Below, one piece after another: positions 55,204 to 63,899 of a DNA stretch of 64,000 nt. The notes under the pieces are model-generated. The model was not told the DNA's origin. It saw only the letters and a program-made list of their open reading frames with translations, and ran no database searches. Within the stretch, counting starts at the first letter, position 1; the number at the start of each line of letters is the position of its first letter. Source of the stretch: Dankookia rubra (GTDB lineage Bacteria; Pseudomonadota; Alphaproteobacteria; Acetobacterales; Acetobacteraceae); assembly GCF_004355005.1 (NCBI RefSeq), contig NZ_SMSJ01000001.1:62001-126000 (forward strand), written 5' to 3'. Position numbers and translations under genes: made by a program.

Positions 55204-55293
55204 TGCCCGGACCCCGTCTTTGTTGCGGCGGAGTAGACCACGGCACAGGCCGCCTTTCCAAGCGTCACGCATCGGCCGGTCCGGAGCCGGCGC

Positions 55294-56883
55294 TCAGGCC
55301 TTCTTGACGTTCCAGAACAACGGCATGCCGTTCAGCACGCCGCTGATGTTGGTACGGTAGGCCCAGGGTTGCAGGTACGAACCGACCGGGATGTAAGGCA
55401 CCTCTTGGAAGGCCTCGACCTGGATCTCGCGGGCGATGCGCTGCTGTTCGGCCAGGTTCGGCGCGTCGAGCCATTCGCCGCGCAACGCCTCGACCTTCGG
55501 CATGGTCGGCCAGCCCGGCCAGGCCGCGAGGCCGTTGCCGCGTAGCCCGAGATGGCCAGCCGGGCTGAAGAAGTCGAGTCCGGTGAAGAAGGTCAGAAAG
55601 ATGCTCCAGCCGCCCTGGTCCGGCGGGTTGCGGTTGGCGCGGCGGGTGACGACGCTGCCCCAATCGGTCGAGACATAGTCGACGTTCATCCCCGACTTCT
55701 GCAGCATGTCGAGGCAGACCTGCGCCAGCGCGTTCAGCGAGGGGAAGTCGGTGGCTCCCATCAGCACCACCTTCTCCCCCTTGTAGCCGGCGGCGGCGAG
55801 GTCGGCTTTGACCTTGGCATAGTCGCGCGGCCCGGTGAGCGGGCTGATTCCGGCATCCGAGGCGAAAGGGGTGCCGGGCGGGAAGAAGCCGACATTCTCC
55901 TTCCACATGGCTTTGTCGGTGCCGATCACCGCGGTCATGTAGTCGGCCTGGCTCGTGGCGCCGAGCAGGGCGCGGCGGATGGCCGGGTTGTTGAAGGGCG
56001 GGTGCAGGTGGTTGAAACGGCAGAGGCCGAGCAGGCCGGTAGGGTCGTAGGTCTCGACCTTGACGCCGCGGGCGCGCTTCAGCAGCGGCAACAGGTCGGC
56101 GGTTGGCTGCTCCCACCAATCCATCTCGCCGGACTGCAGTGCATTGGCCGCGGTCGAGGCGTCGGGGATGACGTTCCACTCGACCCGATCGAAATTCACC
56201 ACCTTGGGCCCGGCGGTCCATTCCGGCGCCCCGCCCTGGCGCGGCAGGTAGTCGGGATTCCGCTCATAGACCAGCTTACTGCCGGCGATCCGCTCATCCG
56301 TCTTGAAGCGGAAGGGGCCGGAGCCGACCATGTCCTTGATGGCGGTATTGGCGTCGGTGACCGCGACGCGCTCCGGCATGATGAAGCAGACCGGGCTGCC
56401 CGGCTTGGCCAACGCGTCGAAGAGCAGCGCGAAGGGCTTCTTCAGGCGGAAGGTCAAGGTAAGGTCGTCGGTGGCCGCGAGTTCATCGGTGGCCAGCGCC
56501 AGGGCCTGGCCCATGGCGTCGCGCTGCCACCAGCGCTTGATGCTGGCGACCGCGTCCTTGGCCAGGACCGGCGCCCCGTCATGGAACTTCAGCCCCTGGC
56601 GCAAGGTGATGGTGACCCGCCTGCCGCCACCCTCGACCACATGGCCCTCAGCCATCTGAGGTTGGGGCTTGAACTGCGAATCAATCCCGTAAAGCGTGTC
56701 GTAGATCAGGAAGCCATGGTGCCGGGTGACATAGGCCGTGGTCAGGATGGGGTCGATCACCGCGAGGTCGGCCTGCGGAATGAACTTTAGAACCCGGCTA
56801 CCGGCTGGCTGCGCCAGGACAGGGGCGCCGAGCGGCAGGGTTCCTGCCCCCACCGTTCCGAGGAGGAAGCTGCGACGATCCAT
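55294..56883 (-). CDS. Family-5 ABC solute-binding protein 7 (promoter-proximal)
   Basis: A 529-residue paralogue; signal MDRRSFLLGTVGAGTLPLGAP with an RRSFL Tat-like motif. Mature start RVLKFIPQADLAVIDPILTTAYVTRHHGFLIYDTLYGID. The central marker FHDGAPVLAKDAVASIKRW has Ala in place of Cys, like the Val of gene 1. DWWEQPTADLLPLLKRARG follows. Ends FWNVKKA. As the first gene of the leftward unit it should be closest to the promoter in the 56884-57200 region. The frame is open upstream of 56883 but carries no signal peptide there. Confidence 0.92.
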   Translation of the reverse strand: MDRRSFLLGTVGAGTLPLGAPVLAQPAGSRVLKFIPQADLAVIDPILTTAYVTRHHGFLIYDTLYGIDSQFKPQPQMAEGHVVEGGGRRVTITLRQGLKFHDGAPVLAKDAVASIKRWWQRDAMGQALALATDELAATDDLTLTFRLKKPFALLFDALAKPGSPVCFIMPERVAVTDANTAIKDMVGSGPFRFKTDERIAGSKLVYERNPDYLPRQGGAPEWTAGPKVVNFDRVEWNVIPDASTAANALQSGEMDWWEQPTADLLPLLKRARGVKVETYDPTGLLGLCRFNHLHPPFNNPAIRRALLGATSQADYMTAVIGTDKAMWKENVGFFPPGTPFASDAGISPLTGPRDYAKVKADLAAAGYKGEKVVLMGATDFPSLNALAQVCLDMLQKSGMNVDYVSTDWGSVVTRRANRNPPDQGGWSIFLTFFTGLDFFSPAGHLGLRGNGLAAWPGWPTMPKVEALRGEWLDAPNLAEQQRIAREIQVEAFQEVPYIPVGSYLQPWAYRTNISGVLNGMPLFWNVKKA

Positions 56884-57200
56884 GATTTGATTCCCACGTG
56901 GTGAAGCCGTTGCAAGGCAAGCCTGATCCTTTCCAGTTGCGCAAGGGGGTGCTGCCCCTCCGCTGGACCATAGCTGTTCCGGCGCCCCTCCCTTTTTTGG
57001 TCGGATTTCCCGTCCAGTATGCTTCATCGTGGAAACTATCGTGCCGCCCTTCTCACCTGCCGTCCTGCCCCGTGGCACCGATGGATATTGCGCCGCGGAA
57101 CGTGACGGCCCACGGGCGGAAGAAAGTCACGACAGCCCGTTCGTCACCACGGCGTGGTTTGTTTGGCCGCTCCCGGACAGGTAGATCCTTGGCACCCGAG
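56884..57200. other. Divergent intergenic region between binding-protein array and exopolysaccharide genes
   Basis: 317 bases between two oppositely oriented operons, so it should hold promoters for both. I could not identify convincing -35/-10 pairs, an operator palindrome or a riboswitch. No supported gene is present. Confidence 0.5.
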
Positions 57201-57695
57201 ATGCATGACATGGCCGCCGCACCCCTTACCGAGAGCACTGATATCCCGGTCTGGGCCGCGCGACTGGGCCCTGGACGCGCCCGCGTTGCAGTTGAACTGC
57301 TGCGCTTTGGCGTGGTCGGGGTCGCCGGTTTCGTGGTCGATGCCGGTGTCCTCACGGCGGCGATCGCGCTCGGGCTCGGGCCCTGGTTGGGCCGTGTGTT
57401 ATCCTATTTGGCGGCGGCGACGACGACCTTCGCGCTCAACCGCGCCTGGACTTTCCGCGAAGCGGCACGCGCGAGACCCGTCCAGCAATGGGCGCTGTTC
57501 CTCGCGGTCAATTTGGTGGGCTTCGCCTTCAACTACGGCACCTATGCCGCGCTCATCGCTTTCATCCCGATGGTAGCGGCAACCCCGGTGCTCGGTGTCG
57601 CTGCCGGATCACTGGCAGGACTCGTGGGGAACTTCATTCTCTCGCGGCGCTTCGTCTTTGGCCAGGGCGGCAACGGCCGTCCGTCCCGCAACTGA
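57201..57695 (+). CDS. GtrA-family membrane protein
   Basis: About 164 residues from the ATG at 57201 (a second ATG at 57210 is equally possible). Four membrane helices at about 33-55, 60-80, 95-118 and 125-145 with the family text LLRFGVVGVAGFVVDAGVLTAAI, SYLAAATTTFALNRAWTFRE and SLAGLVGNFILSRRFVFG. GtrA proteins are thought to help flip undecaprenyl-phosphate-linked sugars across the inner membrane for surface glycan modification. It opens the rightward exopolysaccharide cluster, which contains a GtrB-like GT2 two genes on. Confidence 0.88.
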   Translation: MHDMAAAPLTESTDIPVWAARLGPGRARVAVELLRFGVVGVAGFVVDAGVLTAAIALGLGPWLGRVLSYLAAATTTFALNRAWTFREAARARPVQQWALFLAVNLVGFAFNYGTYAALIAFIPMVAATPVLGVAAGSLAGLVGNFILSRRFVFGQGGNGRPSRN

Positions 57696-57772
57696 AGGAC
57701 GGCAAGGCCCATGTATCAGGATCAACCGGTCTGCCCATTCCACTGGCCTGCCCCCCAACCGGGACTGCGCGC

Positions 57773-59272
57773 ATGCATGGCATGAGCCAATCCGAACACG
57801 GCACCAAAGACGCCCCCCTGCTTCCAGCGGTGGCTGAGGCGACATGGCCAGGCTTTGCCGGCGTCCGCCAGCCGGAGCCGATGCGCCGGCCGCACCGTCT
57901 GCCGCGGCCGGTCTCGCCAACGTTGTTGGCGACCCTGGTCGCCGGGCTGGATGCGCTCGCCGTCATCCTCTCGGGCGTCGTCCTGCAATATGTCCCGCTG
58001 GAACGCGGCTCGCCCTCGCCCCAGCTGATCGCCTTTTTCGCCGCGCTGACCATCAGCTTGGCCGGATTCGGCGGCGGCTACGCGCACGCCGCGCTGTTCG
58101 GCGGCAGACGGGCGCTGTCCGCCGCGCTTGGTGCGCTCGTGATGGGAGGCAGCGGGTTGGCTGCGGCCGCGCTGGTGCTCGGCGCCCCCGTCACATTCCG
58201 CCCCGGCGCCGCAATGCTGTGGCTCGGCCTCGCCACGCCGATGCTGCTGGCCGGGCGGCTCGGGACGGCCGCCGCCTTCCGCGCGATGCCGCAGCTCAGC
58301 CGGCAACGCGCTGTGCTGGTCGGCAATGGCCCCCAGGCGGCCCGGTTTGCTGCCAGCATCGCCGGCCGGCGCGACCAAGGGGTTACACTGCTCGGCCTCG
58401 TGGACAACGACGCGTCGGCGGCAGTCGGCAGCGGCAGCCTAGCCTATCTCGGCCCGGTGACGGCCCTCGACGGCATGATCCGTCGGGGGGAAGTCGATCA
58501 GGTCATCCTCTGCATGCCATGGGCCGAGGAACGCCGGGTCCGCGACATGCAGGCCATGCTGGCCGATTATCCGGTGGATGTCTGTTTGGCGCCCGACTTG
58601 CTGGCCTATCGGCACGATGCGGCCGAGGCGCCTCGCCTGCTGCGGCTTGCGGACCGGCCGATTCGTGGCTGGGCCGCGGTGGTGAAGGTGGTCGAGGATT
58701 ATGCCCTGGCGATCGGTGCCCTGGCGATCGCCGCGGTGCCCATGGCGCTGATCGCGCTTGCCGTGCGGCTGGACAGCCCGGGCCCGGCGCTGTTCCGGCA
58801 GAGGCGCACCGGCTTCAACAACCGCGACTTCTATGTGCTGAAATTCCGCACCATGTACCACGATGCCGCCGACCATGCCGTCAAGCAGCAGGTCATGGCT
58901 GGCGACCCGCGGGTTACCCGGGTCGGCTCCCTCCTTAGGCGCACGTCACTCGACGAATTGCCGCAGATCTTCAACGTTCTGCGCGGCGAGATGTCCTTCA
59001 TTGGCCCTCGGCCGCATGCCCCCGGCACCCGCGCCGGTGGCCGTCCCTTCGAGGAGGTGATGGCTCGTTACGCGGCGCGGCACCGGGTGAAGCCGGGCCT
59101 GACCGGCTTGGCCCAGGTGCGCGGCTGGCGTGGGCCAACCGAAACCGAGGATAAGCTTATCCGACGCGTCGAGAGCGATCTGGAGTATATCGAGACCTGG
59201 TCGCCCTGGCTTGATCTCGTGATCCTGGTGCGGACCCTGCTGGCCGTTGCGCGCATGCGCAATGCCTGTTGA
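57773..59272 (+). CDS. Exopolysaccharide priming polyprenyl glycosyl-phosphate transferase
   Basis: About 499 residues (ATG at 57773; 57782 is an alternative). N-terminal four-helix membrane domain (about 50-170), a Rossmann-like segment RAVLVGNGPQAARFAAS, then one more helix and the catalytic domain: DSPGPALFRQRRTGFNNRDFYVLKFRTMY, RTSLDELPQIFNVLRGEMSFIGPRPHA and VKPGLTGLAQVRGWRG, the bacterial sugar transferase signature. These enzymes move a hexose-1-phosphate, commonly glucose or galactose, onto undecaprenyl phosphate, the first step of exopolysaccharide assembly (WcaJ/GumD type). Confidence 0.94.
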   Translation: MHGMSQSEHGTKDAPLLPAVAEATWPGFAGVRQPEPMRRPHRLPRPVSPTLLATLVAGLDALAVILSGVVLQYVPLERGSPSPQLIAFFAALTISLAGFGGGYAHAALFGGRRALSAALGALVMGGSGLAAAALVLGAPVTFRPGAAMLWLGLATPMLLAGRLGTAAAFRAMPQLSRQRAVLVGNGPQAARFAASIAGRRDQGVTLLGLVDNDASAAVGSGSLAYLGPVTALDGMIRRGEVDQVILCMPWAEERRVRDMQAMLADYPVDVCLAPDLLAYRHDAAEAPRLLRLADRPIRGWAAVVKVVEDYALAIGALAIAAVPMALIALAVRLDSPGPALFRQRRTGFNNRDFYVLKFRTMYHDAADHAVKQQVMAGDPRVTRVGSLLRRTSLDELPQIFNVLRGEMSFIGPRPHAPGTRAGGRPFEEVMARYAARHRVKPGLTGLAQVRGWRGPTETEDKLIRRVESDLEYIETWSPWLDLVILVRTLLAVARMRNAC

Positions 59273-60293
59273 GCCATCGTCCCGCCGGAGATTTCGCTTG
59301 CCCGATACCCTGCCCCAGACCGCCCCGGGCCTTGGTCCGGACCAGCGCCGTGCCGCGCCCCGCGTTGCCGTGCTGGTACCCTGCTACAACGAGGAGGTGG
59401 CGATCCCCCGCGTGGTGGAGGCCTTCCGGGCCACCCTGCCGGATGCCGCAATTTACGTTTACGACAACAACTCGAAGGACCGGACGATTGAGACGGCACG
59501 CGCCGCCGGAGCAATCGTCCGAACCGAGTCGCTGCAAGGTAAGGGCCATGTGGTCCGCCGGATGTTCGCCGACATTGAGGCCGACATTTATGTCCTCGTC
59601 GACGGCGACGACACCTACGAGGCCGCGGCCGCCCCACGCATGATCGCCAAACTGGCCGACGAGAAGCTGGACATGGTTACCGGCATCCGGATCAGCGAGA
59701 TCCAGGAAGCCTATCGGCCCGGCCATCGCTTCGGCAACCTGATGCTGACGGGGATGGTGCGGACCATCTTCGGCAACCGCATTACCGACATGCTTTCGGG
59801 CTATCGGGTGTTCTCCCGCCGCTTCGTCAAAAGCTTCCCCGCTCTGGCCGCCGGCTTCGAGACGGAGACCGAGTTCACCGTCCATGCGCTCGAGTTGATG
59901 CTGCCGGTCGGCGAGGTCGAGACCGCCTACAAGGACCGCCCGGCTGGCAGCACCTCGAAGCTGCGGACCTTTTCGGACGGCTGGCGCATCCTCAAGGCCA
60001 TCATCGCCCTGGTGAAGCGGGAGAAGCCACTGCCTTTCTTTTCCTGGATCGCCGCGGCCCTGCTGCTGGTCGGGCTTGGCTTCGGTACGCCGGTCGTCTG
60101 GGAATTCCTGGCCACCGGCTTGGTGCCGCGTTTGCCGACGGCGGTGCTCGCCATGGGGCTGGTGCTGCTGTCCTTCCTGTCCTTCGCCTGCGGGATGATC
60201 CTCGACACCGTCACCCGCGGCCGGATGGAGGCGAAGCGGACCGCCTACCTGGCGATCCCGGCGCCGGATTTCGAAGGAGTCCGACCAGGATGA
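59262..60293 (+). CDS. GT2 glycosyltransferase, dolichyl-phosphate-mannose-synthase/GtrB-like
   Basis: About 343 residues from the ATG at 59262, overlapping the preceding stop by 11 bases. The GT-A domain has VAVLVPCYNEEVAIPRVVEAF, YVYDNNSKDRTIETA and the metal/nucleotide motif YVLVDGDDTYEA. Two C-terminal membrane helices (about 255-280 and 290-315) anchor it. This architecture transfers sugars to a polyprenyl phosphate; with GtrA upstream, side-chain decoration of the exopolysaccharide or lipopolysaccharide is a reasonable guess. It overlaps the next GT2 gene by ATGA. Confidence 0.9.
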   Translation: MPVEPSSRRRFRLPDTLPQTAPGLGPDQRRAAPRVAVLVPCYNEEVAIPRVVEAFRATLPDAAIYVYDNNSKDRTIETARAAGAIVRTESLQGKGHVVRRMFADIEADIYVLVDGDDTYEAAAAPRMIAKLADEKLDMVTGIRISEIQEAYRPGHRFGNLMLTGMVRTIFGNRITDMLSGYRVFSRRFVKSFPALAAGFETETEFTVHALELMLPVGEVETAYKDRPAGSTSKLRTFSDGWRILKAIIALVKREKPLPFFSWIAAALLLVGLGFGTPVVWEFLATGLVPRLPTAVLAMGLVLLSFLSFACGMILDTVTRGRMEAKRTAYLAIPAPDFEGVRPG

Positions 60294-61327
60294 GCCTGCC
60301 CGCCTATCCGCAGCCGCGGCACATCGCCGGCGCCGCTGGTCCTCCGGGGCCGGATTACGATGCCGATGTCATTATCCTGGCGCTCGACCGGGCGGAGGAC
60401 ACCGTGGCGGCGATCGCCTCGGCGCGGGCGCAGGTCGGAATCGATCGGCATGTTTGGGTGGCCGACCAGGGCAGTCGGCCGGAGAACTTGGCCCTGCTCG
60501 CCGCGGCGGTCGAGGGGGCGGGCGACGCCACACTGGTGCAGCTCGACCGGAACTGGGGCGTCGCGGGCGGCCGCAACCGGGCAACCGCGCTCGGCATGGG
60601 CCGCTGCATCTTCGCGCTCGACAACGATGCCGAATTTGCCGGGCCGGACACCCTGGCCCAGGCCGTGCGGGCGCTCGAGGCTGAGCCGGACTTGGCCGCC
60701 ATCGCCTGTCGCATCCTGATCTTTTCGAGCGGGGCGGATGACCTCTCCTCCTGGGGCTATCCACCTGGGCTGCTGCCTCGATCTGCCGAATGCTTCGATG
60801 CAGTGACCTTCGTCGGTGCCGGCCATGCCATTCGGCGGTCCGACTTTGAGGCTGCAGGAGGCTATGACGACGCTCTGTTCTTCTGCTGGGAAGAGTTCGA
60901 CTTCGCCCTGCGCGCGATCAACATGGGTCGCCGCATCCGCTATCGGGGCGACATCGCGGTCCGCCACAAGGTGAGCGGCGAGCGTCGCTTCGCCTGGAAC
61001 GGCACACGGTGGTACCATTTCGTTCGAAATCGCATCTATATCGGGCTGAAGTACGGCGCCGGTTTACCCTCTCTTCTGCCTCGCTTCTTCGCTTATCAGG
61101 TGAAAGGCGCCATTAACGGCGTGCTATCCCAGGGGCTACGGGCCGGGCCAGCGGCGTTGCAGTTGGCTCGCGCCTTTCGGCCGACGCCCGAGGAGGCGCC
61201 ACTCTACCGGCTCAGCCAAGCAGCGCGGAACTATCTGGCGAAGAACGATACCGCCCATCGCGGTGGGCTGCCGCGTCGGGTCAGGGCGGAACTGCTAGCC
61301 GCCTTGCCCAAGGCCGCGGCACGTTAG
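60290..61327 (+). CDS. GT2 glycosyltransferase, soluble rhamnosyltransferase-like
   Basis: A 345-residue GT-A-fold protein with ADVIILALDRAEDTVAAIAS, LDRNWGVAGGRNRAT, a DND metal motif in IFALDNDAEF, and GAGHAIRRSDFEAAGGYDDALFFCWEEFDFALRAINMG, where the acidic WEEFDF site is the usual catalytic-base region of rhamnosyl-type GT2 enzymes. Lacks membrane segments. Donor sugar cannot be read. Last gene of the rightward glycan unit; 168 bases separate it from a convergent gene, with only small hairpins in between. Confidence 0.9.
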   Translation: MSLPAYPQPRHIAGAAGPPGPDYDADVIILALDRAEDTVAAIASARAQVGIDRHVWVADQGSRPENLALLAAAVEGAGDATLVQLDRNWGVAGGRNRATALGMGRCIFALDNDAEFAGPDTLAQAVRALEAEPDLAAIACRILIFSSGADDLSSWGYPPGLLPRSAECFDAVTFVGAGHAIRRSDFEAAGGYDDALFFCWEEFDFALRAINMGRRIRYRGDIAVRHKVSGERRFAWNGTRWYHFVRNRIYIGLKYGAGLPSLLPRFFAYQVKGAINGVLSQGLRAGPAALQLARAFRPTPEEAPLYRLSQAARNYLAKNDTAHRGGLPRRVRAELLAALPKAAAR

Positions 61328-61495
61328 CATTGCTCGCCAGAGGGCTGGAGCGCCTGGATCTGCGCTGAAGCAGCGGGCCACCGCGATTGAGCACTTACTT
61401 CTCGAGGTGGATCACTGTGGCGCCGTTCAGTGGACTTTACTGCAATTCACCAGGGCCGCAGGCAGTCGATGCCAGCAGCTGGACTCGCCTGCCGT

Positions 61496-62317
61496 TCACT
61501 GCAACTGGCGCTTAGCGCGGGCCTCATGGCGCAGCAGGCGGAGCACCGCCGGGCTGTCCACCAAGTAGCGCCGCGCCAAGCGCCGCGGGTCTTGTGCCAA
61601 GCGCCAAGCCCATTCCAGTCCAGCACGCTGCACCGGCCGCGGCGCCCGTAGCTCATGCCCAGACAGGAAGAGCAGGCTTGCGCCGATACAGAGCCCGGTC
61701 CCACGTGCCCGGCCCCGCAGGGCAACCGCATGCGCCACCATGCATTGTCGTGGCGAGCCGACCGCCAGGAAGCTGAAGCGCGCAGGATTATCCTCGATGA
61801 AGCGGATCGCTTGCTCCATCGATCCGGAATCACGTTCAAACCCCATCGGCGGGTTGTAATGTGCCACCCGTTGCAGGCCCCAACGCTGTGCCAGGGCGTC
61901 GACAGCTTCGGACGCCATCCCAAGAATGGTCACCGGTTCGGCTGGTTCGATGACCTGGCGAACGAGGTACGATGTCAGATCGCTGCCCGGCACCACGGCC
62001 GGCGCCGGCAAACCCGTCGCCTTGGCGGCCCGAGCCACCACCCGGCTGTCCAGCAGCCGCAGCATGGCATCGGCATAGAGGGGCCGTAACCCAGGCTGCC
62101 GCTGGATCCGAACGAGGTGATCGGCATTAGGGGTCACGACATAGCCGAACGGCGCATTCACCGGGCGTGCCGCCAGCCACCCGAGTACCGCGCCGAGCGA
62201 CAGGTCGGCGAAGTCGAGCCCTAGAAGCGAGACGGTCGGAACTTCCGATTGTACCTGATCAAAGGGCAACGCGGAGACGGACCTGGAAGAGGTTGCGATC
62301 GAATTCAGGGATGCCAT
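61496..62317 (-). CDS. WecG/TagA/CpsF-family glycosyltransferase (GT26)
   Basis: A 273-residue cytoplasmic enzyme. VVTPNADHLVRIQRQPGLRPLYADAMLRLLDSRVV is the family core (TPNxDHL...D.....L.DG..V), and FLAVGSPRQCMVAHAVALRGRARGTGLCIGASLLFLSG matches VG.P.QE......L......GVGGAFDF.AG with several changes. Such enzymes add ManNAcA or glucuronic acid to lipid-linked glycans, as GumK/GumM- and WecG-type steps do. The first 59 bases of the gene overlap the outer-membrane protein gene upstream; no better downstream start was found. Confidence 0.87.
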   Translation of the reverse strand: MASLNSIATSSRSVSALPFDQVQSEVPTVSLLGLDFADLSLGAVLGWLAARPVNAPFGYVVTPNADHLVRIQRQPGLRPLYADAMLRLLDSRVVARAAKATGLPAPAVVPGSDLTSYLVRQVIEPAEPVTILGMASEAVDALAQRWGLQRVAHYNPPMGFERDSGSMEQAIRFIEDNPARFSFLAVGSPRQCMVAHAVALRGRARGTGLCIGASLLFLSGHELRAPRPVQRAGLEWAWRLAQDPRRLARRYLVDSPAVLRLLRHEARAKRQLQ

Positions 62318-63530
62318 TGCTCGCTTCGAAACGACGAGAATAGGCGTAGGTTCCGATCACCGTCAGGTTCCGATTAACCAGGTACCGCGCGGTTGCGGTG
62401 AAGATACCGTCAAAGGCGGTCTGGTTCGGACTTTGGTACTCACGGTAGTCGGCACGGAAGTCACCGCTGAGGATCACGTTGCGCAGCAACTCGTGGTCAA
62501 CGCCGATGCCGCCCTGGGTGCGATTGAAGCTGACCGCGTCGGCACGGATCGATTCCTCAATGGTCCTGGCGACGTTGAAACGCACCGTTGTCAGGAGGGT
62601 CGGCGCCCAGGTCAGCTGTCCTTCGATGGCCGGTCCGGCGAAGTTCTTCAGGTTGGGATCCTTATAGCTTCTCTCCCGCCAGCCGAAGGCAACGCGGCCC
62701 TGCCAAACTCCGTCGAAATCGTAGGTGAAGCCCCCCAGCACCTCCCAGGTAAAGCTGTTCCGCCCCTGGGAGATTTGGTTCTGGTAGCTGATGTCCTGGA
62801 TCCGGAAGATCACATTGGCAAAGCGGCCCTGGGAGAAGGCGTAACTGGTGCCGAGCGCGCCGATCGTGGTGTCGAAGTCGTTCTGTGAGATGCGATTTGG
62901 CACCCCGCCGATCACTACGTCTTGGTAGCGGTAGGTCCGGTGCAGGCCGGTGCCCACCAGCCCAATGCGGCCAAACTGGGTGGTGCCGGTGGCCTGGAAT
63001 TCGTCCGAATCATAGGGCACGGGCCGAGTAATCCCGGCCGACTGCACGTCGATGCTGTTGACGTCGAGGTGGTCGCGATAATGCCGGTAACGTGCCTCGG
63101 CATTAGTCACTGAATTGAAATCGTAGCGACCGTAGCCACCCACGTCCCAATCAATCCAGTCATAGCCGCTGTTGTTAAAATATTGCCTGCTGTCCATATT
63201 CCCGGAGACGCCGACACCGTGCCGCGTCCAGTTGCTGTCAAGACTTGCGGCCGCAGCCTCATCCATGAAGCCGTCAGACTTCTTGTTGGTCTTGGTACCT
63301 TCGAGGTTGCTGTCGTACCCTGGCCCGCCATCGATCTGGCCAGTAAGGGTGAAAGCGCCGAGGCGGACACCGAGCGGGTTGTAGTCCCGCCGCTGCCGGG
63401 ACGTGACGGTCACCCCACGTTCGACATCTTGGCGCGAGATGCCGCTATCTGCCTGGGCTGCCGCGTCTGAAAGCGGCAGCGCCCCAAGAAAGACTGCGCC
63501 AGCGACCCAGGCTGGAATCCTGCTCACCAT
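62259..63530 (-). CDS. Outer-membrane beta-barrel protein, exopolysaccharide-linked
   Basis: A 423-residue protein from the ATG at 63530 with the signal peptide MVSRIPAWVAGAVFLGALPL and cleavage near DAAAQA. The rest is built of repeated amphipathic strands with alternating aromatics (RDYNPLGVRLGAFTLTGQIDGGPGYDSN, GVGVSGNMDSRQYFN, YGRYDFNSVTNAEARYRHYRD, WQGRVAFGWRERSYKDP), typical of 14-16-stranded barrels found in Alphaproteobacterial exopolysaccharide loci. It ends in a strand FQVRLRVAL. It may help export or anchor polysaccharide (inference). The end overlaps the WecG-type gene. Confidence 0.83.
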   Translation of the reverse strand: MVSRIPAWVAGAVFLGALPLSDAAAQADSGISRQDVERGVTVTSRQRRDYNPLGVRLGAFTLTGQIDGGPGYDSNLEGTKTNKKSDGFMDEAAAASLDSNWTRHGVGVSGNMDSRQYFNNSGYDWIDWDVGGYGRYDFNSVTNAEARYRHYRDHLDVNSIDVQSAGITRPVPYDSDEFQATGTTQFGRIGLVGTGLHRTYRYQDVVIGGVPNRISQNDFDTTIGALGTSYAFSQGRFANVIFRIQDISYQNQISQGRNSFTWEVLGGFTYDFDGVWQGRVAFGWRERSYKDPNLKNFAGPAIEGQLTWAPTLLTTVRFNVARTIEESIRADAVSFNRTQGGIGVDHELLRNVILSGDFRADYREYQSPNQTAFDGIFTATARYLVNRNLTVIGTYAYSRRFEASNGIPEFDRNLFQVRLRVAL

Positions 63531-63899
63531 GCACCCCCCAAATCCCACGACCGGTTTGCTACCATGCGGCGGCGGCGGAGGACAAACCGCAACGATCACG
63601 TTCGGTCGCGCGGCGATAAGCAACTCGGCATGTGTCCTGGAAGACCACATATTGGGTCACTAAGACGCGCATTGACGTGCGGGGGACGCCCATGGCCTTC
63701 CGCTTAGGTTACAGTCCATCATGGTTTGTGGGTTAAGGCTTGCAATTCGGGTCGCCGCACGTGCGTATTCGGCCCGTCGCCGCCCCGCGCCTTGGTCGCA
63801 CGGAGCAGCCCCTGTTCGCGCCAAAGGGTGTCGCGAAGGCACTTGGCGGCAGCGAAGCATGGCGCTGCCCGCATTGGCAGCCCGATTCGGAGCCTTGAG
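63531..63899. other. Intergenic region upstream of the outer-membrane gene
   Basis: 369 bases separating the leftward outer-membrane gene from a possible rightward gene at 63900. It holds an inverted repeat GCTGCC-CGCATT-GGCAGC (63864-63881) just before that gene's ribosome site and a CGCCAA/TTGGCG pair upstream of it. A regulatory role is possible. No convincing gene or RNA was identified. Confidence 0.45.

Noticed and set aside
45285-56883. The repetitive appearance of the array as a possible CRISPR or satellite repeat
   Set aside because: The period is about 1.6 kb, matching whole paralogous genes, and there are no short direct repeats with unique spacers.
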